A stretch of DNA of 44,795 bases from Lawsonibacter sp. Lineage in GTDB: Bacteria > Bacillota > Clostridia > Oscillospirales > Oscillospiraceae. Under the pieces are notes generated by a model. The model did no database searches. It was not told the DNA's origin and saw only the letters and a program-made list of their open reading frames with translations. The position numbers and the translations under genes are program-made. Position 1 is the stretch's first letter. Every line of letters begins with the position of its first letter. Of the stretch, positions 26,145-35,356 are shown in pieces. The DNA lies in contig JAAVYL010000020.1 in NCBI GenBank assembly GCA_022791075.1, forward strand, positions 1 through 44,795, written 5' to 3'.

Positions 26145-26258
26145 TTCAGATCCGGCCAGCGGCGGTCCGCGCCCCGTCTCCCCCCTCTAAAGCGAATCCG
26201 CTTTGGGTTGGGACCCGCCTGTACCGGCACAAAATACACCAAACAAGGAGAAATCAAC

Positions 26259-27560
26259 ATGCTCGACATTCGTTTCATCCGGGAAAACCCGGAGGCCGTC
26301 AAAGAGAATATCAAAAAGAAGTTTCAGGAGGAAAAGCTCCCCCTGGTGGACCAGGTGCTGGCCCTGGACGCTGAAAACCGGGCTGCTATGTCAGAGGCCA
26401 ATGAACTGCGGGCCAGCCGGAACTCCCTGTCAAAAAAGGTTGGGATGTTCATGGGGCAGGCCAAAAAAGACCCCTCCAAGCTGGCCGAGGCGGAGGAGGC
26501 CAAGGCCCAGGTCAAGGCGAATGCCGACCGTCTGGCCGTACTGGAGCAGAAGGAGACTGAGCTGGCCGAGCAAATCCGCAGGATTATGCTGGTGATCCCC
26601 AACATAATTGATCCCTCCGTCCCTATCGGCCCTGACGACTCCGCCAATGTAGAGGTGGAACGCTTTGGCGAGCCGGTTACCCCTGATTTTGAGATCCCCT
26701 ACCACACAGAGATCATGGAGCGGTTCAACGGTGTCGATATGGACGCCGCCGGCCGGGTATCCGGCAATGGCTTCTACTATCTCATGGGCGACATAGCCCG
26801 CCTCCATGAAGCAGTCCTGACCTACGCCCGGGATTTTATGATCAATAAAGGCTTTACCTTCTGCATTCCCCCCTTCATGATTCACGGCAACGTGGTGGAA
26901 GGCGTCATGAGCCAGACCGACATGGAAGCTATGATGTACAAGATCGAGGGGGAGGACCTGTATCTCATTGGCACCAGTGAGCACTCCATGATCGGCAAAT
27001 TTATTGACCAGATCATCCCCGAGGCCAGCCTGCCCCAGACACTCACCTCCTACTCCCCCTGCTTCCGCAAGGAAAAGGGCGCTCACGGCATTGAAGAGCG
27101 GGGCGTTTACCGCATTCACCAGTTTGAAAAGCAGGAAATGATTGTGGTCTGTACGCCCGAGGACTCCATGGACTGGTATGAAAAGATGTGGCGGTACTCC
27201 GTCGAGCTGTTCCGCTCCCTGGACATCCCCGTGCGGCAGCTGGAGTGCTGCTCCGGCGATTTGGCCGATTTAAAGGTGAAGTCCTGCGATATTGAGGCCT
27301 GGTCCCCCCGGTAGCAAAAATACTTTGAGGTCTGCTCCTGCTCCAATCTGGGCGACGCCCAGGCCCGCCGGCTGAAAATGCGGGTCAAGGGCGAAAAGGG
27401 GACCTATCTCCCCCACACCCTGAACAACACTGTCGTGGCCCCTCCTCGAATGCTCATCGCCCTGCTGGAAAATAACCTCCAGGCTGACGGCAGTGTAAAA
27501 ATTCCGGAAGTCCTCCGCCCCTATATGGGCGGACTGGCTCTCATGACCCCTAAAAAATAA
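26259..27560 (+). CDS. serS: Seryl-tRNA synthetase interrupted by in-frame TAG at 27312-27314 (apparent pseudogene, recoded gene or sequence error)
   Basis: [21 protein letters not shown]...[17 protein letters not shown]...[32 protein letters not shown]...[40 protein letters not shown]. Confidence 0.93.
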
Positions 27561-27593
27561 GGGTATCAAATTACCAAGAAAAGGCGGTGCAAC

Positions 27594-28343
27594 ATGGGTA
27601 TTTTTTCTTTCCTCACTCACGATGACGACGAAGACGAAGAGAACGACAGCATTGAAATCGAAGCTTCTGCAGACATAGAACGCGATTCGGACCATGCCCT
27701 TACGGGAGAGCTGTTTGAAGGAATGCGGCTGGACGTCATGGATAAGGACGGCAGCCCTCTCCTCTCCGGACGGATCACCTCCTTCGACCCCGATACGCTG
27801 TCACTGGGGCGGCTCCCCGGCGAACTCTCCTTTAAAATCTCCCCGCTGGGCACCACAGTAAGCCTGAGCGGCTACGACAAAAAACTGATTCCTATCTGTC
27901 TCAGCGCCACAGTTTCCGAGTCCACCCGGACAACCTTTGTCCTGAAAAATCCAAAGGTAGAGAGCCACTCCGAGAACCGGGACAACTTCCGTCTTCCCTA
28001 CAGCGCGCCAGTCTCGCTTTACCGCAAGGAGGACACCCACTTCAAATCCCCCGAGGACTGCCTGCTGGTCAATATCAGCACCGGCGGCTGCTGCGTCCAA
28101 TCCGAATATATCCACATGGAGGACGAGGTGCTGCGCATTCGGGTCAAGCTGGACGAATACGCACCCTTAAACTTCCTGGGGCAGATTATCCGATGCGTGG
28201 AGCACACCCCCGGCGTATTCTGGTATGGCATTCTCTTCGCCCAGCTGACAGAGCAAGAGATCTCCGCTCTAAACAAAACCCTGTATAACCTGCAGATGGG
28301 CATCAAAGAAACCCGTATCCGGAAAGAGGACGGCTACTGGTAA
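27594..28343 (+). CDS. PilZ domain protein (YcgR-like)
   Basis: NRDNFRLPYSAPVSLY (RxxxR) and VNISTGGCCV (NxSxxG) PilZ motifs. Confidence 0.85.
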   Translation: MGIFSFLTHDDDEDEENDSIEIEASADIERDSDHALTGELFEGMRLDVMDKDGSPLLSGRITSFDPDTLSLGRLPGELSFKISPLGTTVSLSGYDKKLIPICLSATVSESTRTTFVLKNPKVESHSENRDNFRLPYSAPVSLYRKEDTHFKSPEDCLLVNISTGGCCVQSEYIHMEDEVLRIRVKLDEYAPLNFLGQIIRCVEHTPGVFWYGILFAQLTEQEISALNKTLYNLQMGIKETRIRKEDGYW

Positions 28344-28365
28344 AACAACAAATCGGAGGATTCAA

Positions 28366-28761
28366 ATGAAAAAATTCGTGGCTGAATTCAAGCAATTCAT
28401 CGCCCGGGGCAATGTGATGGATATGGCTGTTGGCGTCATTATCGGCGGGGCTTTCAGCGCCATCACCACCTCCCTGATTAACGACATCATCATGCCCATC
28501 CTGGGCATCTTCACCAGCAGCGTCTCCTTTGCCCAGCTGTCCATTACCATCAACGGGGCGGTTATTGGCTACGGTAACTTTATTCAGGCGGTACTCAACT
28601 TCCTGATTATGGCTCTGGTGGTATTCTGCATGATCAAAGCCATCAACAGCTTCCACAAAAAGAAGGAGACGCCTCCTGCACAAGCTCCCGCACCCCCCAA
28701 GCCCTCCGCCGAGGAACGGCTATTGGCTGAAATCCGCGACCTGCTGAAGGAGAGGTCCTGA
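28366..28761 (+). CDS. mscL: Large-conductance mechanosensitive channel MscL
   Basis: KKFVAEFKQFIARGNVMDMAVGVIIGGAFSAITTSLINDIIMPILG. Confidence 0.97.
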   Translation: MKKFVAEFKQFIARGNVMDMAVGVIIGGAFSAITTSLINDIIMPILGIFTSSVSFAQLSITINGAVIGYGNFIQAVLNFLIMALVVFCMIKAINSFHKKKETPPAQAPAPPKPSAEERLLAEIRDLLKERS

Positions 28762-29099
28762 TGGCTGACAACAAGCACACCCAGGAGCAGGAGGACTTGG
28801 GCTACATCCCCGCCTCCCCGGTCAAACGGACTCTGGCCTGGATTGGTCTGGCCTATGCGCTCATTCTCCTGGCGCTGACCACCTGGTTTTACTTTACTGG
28901 CACTGGCCTGGGTAACCTCGGTCCGCTGCTCACTGTTCCAGGACTGATTGGACTGGGCGCGGTCTCCCTGGTTTCCTGGCGGACTGCGGGCCGTCCGGGA
29001 AAAAAGACCGCTATTGCTCTGGCCGCTGGCTGCTGGCTGCTGGCCCTGGCTACCCTGCCCATCGGTATTGCCGGACTGATGTCTAATTTCGGGGGATGA
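28761..29099 (+). CDS. Hypothetical membrane protein
   Basis: 112-aa ORF with several hydrophobic segments; start overlaps the mscL stop. Confidence 0.75.
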   Translation: MADNKHTQEQEDLGYIPASPVKRTLAWIGLAYALILLALTTWFYFTGTGLGNLGPLLTVPGLIGLGAVSLVSWRTAGRPGKKTAIALAAGCWLLALATLPIGIAGLMSNFGG

Positions 29100-29102
29100 A
29101 GC

Positions 29103-29882
29103 ATGGAAACAAATGATATTCTAGCCATCTCCCACCAAAGCCCCGAGGAGCACGATGAGTTCTCAAACATCCAAGGGATTCTTCGCCAGGGCTTTACGGC
29201 GCAGGGCCTGCTGGATAAGGCTGACCCTGCTGCGCTCCAAAGCCTGGACCGCTTCTGCCAAATGCTTCTGCGGCAGAACCAGGTAATGAACCTCACCGCC
29301 ATCCGGGAGCCGGAGGGCGTGGCCCGGCTGCACATGCTGGACTGCGCCGCCCTGCTGAAATTCTGTGATTTCCAGGGCAAAACTCTCATTGACGTGGGCA
29401 CCGGGGCAGGTTTTCCGGGGATGGTTTTAAAAATGCTTGTCCCCTCTCTGAAGGTCACCCTGCTGGACAGTCTGAAAAAACGGCTGGACTGGCTGCAGGA
29501 GGTCTGTGGTTCTCTCAGCCTGCAGAGCATCCAAACCCTCCATGCCCGGGCGGAGGAGCAGTCCCTGGCAGAGGACTTCCGCGACAGCTTCGACTTCGCG
29601 TCGGCGCGAGCTGTAGCTGATCTGCGGGTTTTATGTGAGCTGTGTCTCCCCTATGTCAAAATTGGTGGGAGCTTCCTGGCCATGAAGTCCACCGGCAGCG
29701 ACCAGGAGCTGGCCGCTGCTGCCCACGCCATCCGCTTTTTGGGGGGCAAGCTGGCCGATATTCACGACTACACCATCCCAGGCACGGAAATTACACACCG
29801 GCTGATTATCATTCAGAAGACAGCTCCCACCCCCCGAAGCTATCCCCGGCGATGGGCAAAAATTCAAAAGGAGCCCCTTTGA
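29103..29882 (+). CDS. rsmG: 16S rRNA (guanine(527)-N(7))-methyltransferase RsmG
   Basis: QNQVMNLTAIREPEGVARLHMLDCAALLKF; TLIDVGTGAGFPGMVLKML; SARAVADLRVLCELCLPYVK. Confidence 0.93.
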   Translation: METNDILAISHQSPEEHDEFSNIQGILRQGFTAQGLLDKADPAALQSLDRFCQMLLRQNQVMNLTAIREPEGVARLHMLDCAALLKFCDFQGKTLIDVGTGAGFPGMVLKMLVPSLKVTLLDSLKKRLDWLQEVCGSLSLQSIQTLHARAEEQSLAEDFRDSFDFASARAVADLRVLCELCLPYVKIGGSFLAMKSTGSDQELAAAAHAIRFLGGKLADIHDYTIPGTEITHRLIIIQKTAPTPRSYPRRWAKIQKEPL

Positions 29883-29944
29883 CGGTTTTTTCCATAGAAT
29901 TCCGGCTAATTGTAAATTTTTTCTAAAAAAACCGCAGAAAATGG

Positions 29945-29972
29945 TTGACGGACCGCAAATTTGTGATAAACT
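29945..29972 (+). promoter_or_regulatory. Candidate sigma-A-like promoter for the minD-like gene
   Basis: ttgacg-16 nt-taaact. Confidence 0.4.
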
Positions 29973-29999
29973 AACTGTTAAGATTAGGAGGTCTCTTCC

Positions 30000-30734
30000 A
30001 TGGGGACAGTAATTTCGATTACTTCCGGAAAGGGCGGTACTGGGAAAACCTCCATTACCGGCGGCGTGGCCGGTTCCCTGGCCCTCATAGGCAAGCAGGT
30101 GCTGTGTATCGACATGGACATCGGCCTGCGCAATCTGGACATCTCTCTGGGCCTGAATGACAGAGCCCTGATGGACTTTTCCGATGTAGCGCTGGCGCGG
30201 TGCCCTTTGGCCCGGGCTGTGGTGGAACACCCTACACTGAAGGGCCTGTCTCTGCTTACTGCGCCCATGACGATGCCGCCCAGTCTCACCCCTGACAAGG
30301 TCCGTGACCTGCTTGACGCCACACGCACCATGTATGACTATATCCTTATCGACTCCCCCGCCGGACTGGGCGCCGGCTTCCGGCTGGCCAACTGCGGAGC
30401 TGACCGGGTTTTGGTCGTCGCCACCAACGACACCTCCTCCCTTCGGGACGCCCAGCGGACTGTGGCCCAGCTGGACCACATTAAACAGGTTCATTTGGTA
30501 ATGAACCGAATTCAAACCAAGCTGCTGCGCAGGCTCCGCACCACCATTGATGACGCCATGGACTCCGCCGGGCTGCCTCTGATCGGGGTAGTGCCGGAGG
30601 ACCCGCAGGTAATTCTCTGCGCCAACCTGGGACTGCCTCTCACCACCCGGGGGCAAAAGGGCGCTGCCCTGGCCTGCTGGAACATCGCCCAGCGGCTTGA
30701 GGGAAATAGGGTGCCGATCATGCGCATCCGATAG
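30000..30734 (+). CDS. MinD-like ParA-superfamily ATPase
   Basis: ISITSGKGGTGKTSITGGVAGSLALIGKQVLCIDMDIGLRNLDISLGL; YDYILIDSPAGL. Confidence 0.9.
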   Translation: MGTVISITSGKGGTGKTSITGGVAGSLALIGKQVLCIDMDIGLRNLDISLGLNDRALMDFSDVALARCPLARAVVEHPTLKGLSLLTAPMTMPPSLTPDKVRDLLDATRTMYDYILIDSPAGLGAGFRLANCGADRVLVVATNDTSSLRDAQRTVAQLDHIKQVHLVMNRIQTKLLRRLRTTIDDAMDSAGLPLIGVVPEDPQVILCANLGLPLTTRGQKGAALACWNIAQRLEGNRVPIMRIR

Positions 30735-30766
30735 TCCCAAACAAAATACAAGGAGGTTTTGATGCC

Positions 30767-31183
30767 ATGAACATTGCAATTATGAGCCATACCAAAAAGC
30801 AAGAGCTGATGGTACAATTCTGCACCGCCTACTGCGGGGTCCTGTCCAACCATTCTGTCTGCGGCACCAACGCCACCGGACGTATGGTTGCCGAGGCCAC
30901 GGGACTGCCTGTCCAGCTCTTCCTCTCCCATGAGCATGGGGGAATTGAACAAATCGGTCAGCGCATTATCTACAATGAGATTGATATGGTGCTCTTCTTC
31001 AACTCCCCCCAGGATGACGAGATGGACAAGGATGTGCTGTATATCACCCGCCTGTGTGACCAGCATTCCGTCCCCGTTGCCACCAATGTGGCCACCGCGG
31101 AGCTGCTCATTCACGGTCTGGCCCGGGGTGATCTGGACTGGCGCGAGGGTATGAACCCAAATCGGGTACCCTTCGCCCTGTAA
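30767..31183 (+). CDS. Methylglyoxal synthase family protein with altered active site
   Basis: MNIAIMSHTKKQELMVQF...HGGIEQIGQRI...PVATNVATAELLI. Confidence 0.85.
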   Translation: MNIAIMSHTKKQELMVQFCTAYCGVLSNHSVCGTNATGRMVAEATGLPVQLFLSHEHGGIEQIGQRIIYNEIDMVLFFNSPQDDEMDKDVLYITRLCDQHSVPVATNVATAELLIHGLARGDLDWREGMNPNRVPFAL

Positions 31184-31208
31184 GAAACAGCGCCACGAAG
31201 AAGGTATG

Positions 31209-31249
31209 CGCTCCCGTCCTAATCTCGTGGATGGGAGCGTCTGCTTTTA
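31209..31249 (+). terminator. Putative terminator after the mgsA-like gene
   Basis: cgctcccgtcc...ggatgggagcg stem then tctgctttta. Confidence 0.6.
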
Positions 31250-31288
31250 TAAACTGTGTGTAATTGAATAAGAAAGGAACTATGACTT

Positions 31289-32653
31289 ATGGCTAAGGTA
31301 CAACCCAGGACCCTCTCCGGCTTTATGGAGCTTCTCCCCGCCCGGCAGATTCAGTTTGACCGCATGGCCGCTATTATCCGGGAGTCCTTCTCCCTGTATG
31401 CCTACACCCCTCTGGACACTCCCCTCATCGAGGCCAGCGAGATCCTCCTGGCCAAGGGCGGCGGCGAGACAGAGAAGCAGATCTACCGCTTTACTAAAGG
31501 GGACTCTGACCTGTCCCTGCGCTTTGACCTCACCGTCCCCCTGGCCAAGTATGTGGCCCTGAACTACGCCAAGCTGGCCTTCCCCTTCCGCCGTTTCCAG
31601 ATTGGCAAGGTCTATCGGGGGGAGCGGGCCCAGCGGGGCCGCTTCCGTGAGTTTTACCAGGCCGACATAGACGTCATTGGTGACGGCCAGCTGGACATCT
31701 CCAACGACGCGGAGATCCCCGCCATCATCTACCGCACCTTTACCTCCCTGGGCCTGAAGCGGTTCCAGATACGGGTCAACAACCGGAAGGTCCTCAATGG
31801 CTTTTACGCTATGCTGGGCCTCACCCAGCAGTCCGGGGCCATCATGCGTACTGTGGACAAGCTGGAGAAAATTGGGGAAAAGTCCGTCCGCGACCTGCTC
31901 ACCGCCCCTGACATCGGACTGAATGACACCCAGGCAGCGGAAATTCTCCAATTTATCGACATCAAAGGAACCAACGCCCAGGTCCTCTCCGCTCTGGAGG
32001 GATACCGGGGCCGCCACCCCATGTTTGATGAGGGCCTGGACGAGCTGTCCGCCGTGGCCAAAAATCTGGCCGCCTTTGGCGTCCCTGAGACCCACTTCGT
32101 CGTAGACCTGACCATCGCCCGGGGCCTGGACTACTACACCGGAACCGTCTATGAGACCACAATGCTGGACCACCCGGAGATTGGTTCCATTTGCTCTGGT
32201 GGCCGTTATGATAACTTAGCGGAATATTATACAGATAAACAACTCCCAGGCGTTGGAATTTCCATCGGCCTGACCCGTCTGTTCTTTGTTCTGGAGGACC
32301 AGGGCTATCTGAACAACAAGCTGAACACCGCCCCCGCCGACGTGCTCATCCTCCCCATGACTGAGGACATGGGTCCCGCCATTTCCCTGTCCACCCAGCT
32401 GCGCGCCGCCGAAGTTCGTACCCAAATTTATGGTGAACAGAAAAAATTCAAGCAGAAGATGAACTACGCCGACAAGCTGGGGGTGCCCTATGTCATTTTC
32501 CTGGGAGACGACGAGATCAAGCAGGACAAGGTGTCCTTGAAGGATATGCGCTCTGGGGAGCAGGTCCTCCTCCCCACCGCCGAGGCCGTGGACAAGATCG
32601 TGGCCGCCATTTCCGCAAACGACGCCGAAGCCCCCATTTTGGACAAGGAATAA
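31289..32653 (+). CDS. hisS: Histidyl-tRNA synthetase
   Basis: FTKGDSDLSLRFDLTVPLAKYVA; VDLTIARGLDYYTGTVYE; ICSGGRYDNL. Confidence 0.96.
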   Translation: MAKVQPRTLSGFMELLPARQIQFDRMAAIIRESFSLYAYTPLDTPLIEASEILLAKGGGETEKQIYRFTKGDSDLSLRFDLTVPLAKYVALNYAKLAFPFRRFQIGKVYRGERAQRGRFREFYQADIDVIGDGQLDISNDAEIPAIIYRTFTSLGLKRFQIRVNNRKVLNGFYAMLGLTQQSGAIMRTVDKLEKIGEKSVRDLLTAPDIGLNDTQAAEILQFIDIKGTNAQVLSALEGYRGRHPMFDEGLDELSAVAKNLAAFGVPETHFVVDLTIARGLDYYTGTVYETTMLDHPEIGSICSGGRYDNLAEYYTDKQLPGVGISIGLTRLFFVLEDQGYLNNKLNTAPADVLILPMTEDMGPAISLSTQLRAAEVRTQIYGEQKKFKQKMNYADKLGVPYVIFLGDDEIKQDKVSLKDMRSGEQVLLPTAEAVDKIVAAISANDAEAPILDKE

Positions 32654-32659
32654 ATGATT

Positions 32660-32767
32660 ATGATTTCAGAGCGTCTCCACCAGCTTCGTACAGAATCCGG
32701 CATGACACAACAGCGAGACCTTGCCGTGACGGTAGTTTTAAATACAAATAGAAAAATATATATTTGA
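32660..32767 (+). pseudogene. Truncated XRE-type HTH remnant
   Basis: MISERLHQLRTESGMTQQRDLAVTVVLNTNRKIYI*; start of a Cro/C1-type HTH that breaks off. Confidence 0.5.
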
Positions 32768-32790
32768 TAATACAAACAGGAGTTGATAAT

Positions 32791-34581
32791 ATGGGTGACA
32801 CAAGCACCTTTTACCGCACCCACACCTGCGGCGAACTGCGCATCGAACAGGTGGGGGAAACCGTGACCCTGGCCGGCTGGATGGAGAATCTCCGGGAGGT
32901 GGGGCAGAACCTGGCCTTCCTGGTCCTGCGGGACTTCTATGGCACCACCCAGGTCGTGCTGGAGACCGAGGAGACCGTCCAGGCCGCCAAGGAGCTGAAT
33001 AAGGAGACAGTGATTGCCGTCACCGGCGCGGTTCGGGAGCGTGACAGCAAAAACCCCAAGCTGCCCACCGGCGACATTGAGGTGGTCCCTGTCAAAATGG
33101 AGGTGCTGGGCAAATGCCGGCACAATGAGCTCCCCTTCCCTGTCACCCGTTCTCGGGAGGCAGATGAGTCCGCCCGCCTGAAGTACCGCTATCTGGACCT
33201 GCGCAACCCTGAGGTTAAGCAAAACATTGTTCTGCGGTGCCAGGTGGTATCCGCTCTGCGCGCCGCTATGACGAACCAGGGCTTTTTGGAGATTACCACC
33301 CCAATTTTGACCGCCTCCTCCCCTGAGGGAGCCCGGGATTATCTGGTGCCCTCCCGCAAGCACCCCGGCAAATTCTACGCCCTGCCCCAGGCCCCCCAGC
33401 AGTTCAAGCAGCTGCTCATGGCCTCCGGCTTTGACAAGTACTTCCAGATTGCCCCCTGCTTCCGGGACGAGGATGCCCGGGGGGACCGCTCCCCCGGCGA
33501 ATTCTACCAGCTGGACATGGAGATGGCCTTTGCTAACCAGGAGGACGTATTTGCCGTTCTGGAGGATGTGCTTCCCCCCATTTTTGCGAAATACGGGACG
33601 TATAATATTGCTTCAAAACCACCATTTGTACGCATTCCCTACCTGGAGGCCATGGAGACCTACGGCACCGATAAGCCCGACCTGCGTATCGACCTGAAGC
33701 TGACTGATGCCACCCAGCTGCTGGCGGACTGCGGCTTTCCGCCCTTTGAACACCAGACCGTGAAAGCAATCGTGGTATCTGACTTCCAGGGCACCCGAAA
33801 GCAGATCGACGGACTGTGCAATGAGGTTGAGGTCCAGTCGGGCAGCAAGGCCTACTGGTTCCGATACGATGAAAACGGAGAAATTGTGGGCGGCATCGCC
33901 AAGTTTGTCCAGCCCATCAAGGACCAGGTGGTGGAGGCCCTGAAGCTGGAGAAGGGCTCCTTTGTGGGCCTTACCGCTGGAACACTGCTGGCCGCCCAGA
34001 AGACCGCCGGTGTTCTGCGCAATAAGCTGGGCGCCTTCTGCCCCGGCCACATGGACAAGGAGCGGTATGAATTCTGCTGGATTGTGGACTTCCCCATGTA
34101 TGAGATTGGTGAGGAGTCGGGCGGGCTGGAGTTCTGCCACAACCCCTTCTCCATGCCCAACGGCGGGCTGGACATCATTGAAAAGGCCATCCGTGGGGAG
34201 GTCGATCCCCTTACCATCACCGCCTATCAGTATGACCTGGTGTGCAACGGAGTGGAGCTGTCCTCCGGTGCGGTACGCAACCACGACCCGGAGATCATGG
34301 TCAAGGCCTTCTGGATGGTGGGCCTGGAGGAGGAGGATGTGCGGAAAAAGTTCCCCGCCATGTACAACGCGTTTACCTACGGCGCACCCCCCCACGCAGG
34401 CATCGCCCCTGGAGTGGACCGGATGGTCATGCTTCTGTCCGGCGAGGAATCCATCCGAGAGGTGATTCCCTTCCCCATGAATAAAAACGCCCAGGACCTG
34501 ATGATGGGAGCTCCCTCAACTGTGGAGCAGAGTCAGCTGGATGAGCTGAACATTGCAATCACTGCAAGAGAGGAGGATTGA
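32791..34581 (+). CDS. aspS: Aspartyl-tRNA synthetase
   Basis: THTCGELRIEQVGETVTLAGWMENLREVG; FRDEDARGDRSPGEFYQLDMEMAF; APPHAGIAPGVDRMVMLL. Confidence 0.97.
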   Translation: MGDTSTFYRTHTCGELRIEQVGETVTLAGWMENLREVGQNLAFLVLRDFYGTTQVVLETEETVQAAKELNKETVIAVTGAVRERDSKNPKLPTGDIEVVPVKMEVLGKCRHNELPFPVTRSREADESARLKYRYLDLRNPEVKQNIVLRCQVVSALRAAMTNQGFLEITTPILTASSPEGARDYLVPSRKHPGKFYALPQAPQQFKQLLMASGFDKYFQIAPCFRDEDARGDRSPGEFYQLDMEMAFANQEDVFAVLEDVLPPIFAKYGTYNIASKPPFVRIPYLEAMETYGTDKPDLRIDLKLTDATQLLADCGFPPFEHQTVKAIVVSDFQGTRKQIDGLCNEVEVQSGSKAYWFRYDENGEIVGGIAKFVQPIKDQVVEALKLEKGSFVGLTAGTLLAAQKTAGVLRNKLGAFCPGHMDKERYEFCWIVDFPMYEIGEESGGLEFCHNPFSMPNGGLDIIEKAIRGEVDPLTITAYQYDLVCNGVELSSGAVRNHDPEIMVKAFWMVGLEEEDVRKKFPAMYNAFTYGAPPHAGIAPGVDRMVMLLSGEESIREVIPFPMNKNAQDLMMGAPSTVEQSQLDELNIAITAREED

Positions 34582-34591
34582 TTTCAGCAAA

Positions 34592-34633
34592 GTCACAGGG
34601 CGGAGTTAAAACTCCGCCCTGTGACAGTATTTT
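34592..34633 (+). terminator. Rho-independent terminator after aspS
   Basis: gtcacagggcggagt-taaa-actccgccctgtgac (15-bp perfect stem) then agtatttt. Confidence 0.85.
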
Positions 34634-34663
34634 CCCACAAAGCAGCGGAAAGGGGCGTTATCT

Positions 34664-35356
34664 ATGAATCAAAGCTTTTTAAAAAGCGAGCTCACCGGCT
34701 GGAAACCTCTGGAATTGGCCTGGCTGGCCGCCGCCACGGCAGTGATATTGGGGCTGTCTCTCTACTGGCGGGACAGCCCGGTCAGCCTTCTGGCAGCCCT
34801 CACCGGAGTCTGGTGCGTCATTCTCACCGGAAAAGGCAAGCGTTCCTCCTTTCTCTTCGGAACGGTCAATGTGATATTTTACGCTGTCATCTCCCTCCAG
34901 GCCAAATATTATGGAGAGGTCATGCTCAACCTGCTCTATTACCTTCCCATGAATTTTGTGGGCTGGTTCGCCTGGAAAAGCCACATGAATGAGGAGACCG
35001 GAGAGGTTATCAAGCGCAGGCTTCCCCCCAAAAGGAGCGTCCTCATCTATGGCTTGACCGCCGCAGCCATTGTTCTGTACGGACTTTTCTTAAAAGCCAT
35101 GGGCGGGAAGCTCCCCTTTATAGACAGCATGAGCACTGTCGTATCGGTCACCGCTCAAATTCTCTCAGTCAAGCGGCTGACGGAGCAGTGGGTTTTGTGG
35201 ATTGTTGTGGACGTGGTAACCGTCATCATGTGGGGAATCAACTTTGCCCAGGGGGGTGAAACCGTTGCCACCTTGGCCATGTGGAGCGTATACCTCCTCA
35301 ACGCCATCATTATGTACATCCGCTGGAATAGGGAGGGCAGCGACAATGAGGTATAA
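34664..35356 (+). CDS. pnuC: Nicotinamide riboside transporter PnuC
   Basis: Polytopic; LYYLPMNFVGWFAWKSHMNEETGEV; QWVLWIVVDVVTVIMWGI; adjacent to nadR-like gene. Confidence 0.9.
   Translation: MNQSFLKSELTGWKPLELAWLAAATAVILGLSLYWRDSPVSLLAALTGVWCVILTGKGKRSSFLFGTVNVIFYAVISLQAKYYGEVMLNLLYYLPMNFVGWFAWKSHMNEETGEVIKRRLPPKRSVLIYGLTAAAIVLYGLFLKAMGGKLPFIDSMSTVVSVTAQILSVKRLTEQWVLWIVVDVVTVIMWGINFAQGGETVATLAMWSVYLLNAIIMYIRWNREGSDNEV

Noticed and set aside
26148-26258. Possible T-box leader before serS (gggttgggacccgc resembles GGGTGGNACCGCG)
   Set aside because: Core has extra bases, and the space between the parS and the start is only about 110 nt, too short for a full T-box with specifier and antiterminator domains
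34634-34663. NAD- or preQ1-type riboswitch before pnuC
   Set aside because: Only about 30 nt separate the aspS terminator from the pnuC start, so no room for a riboswitch
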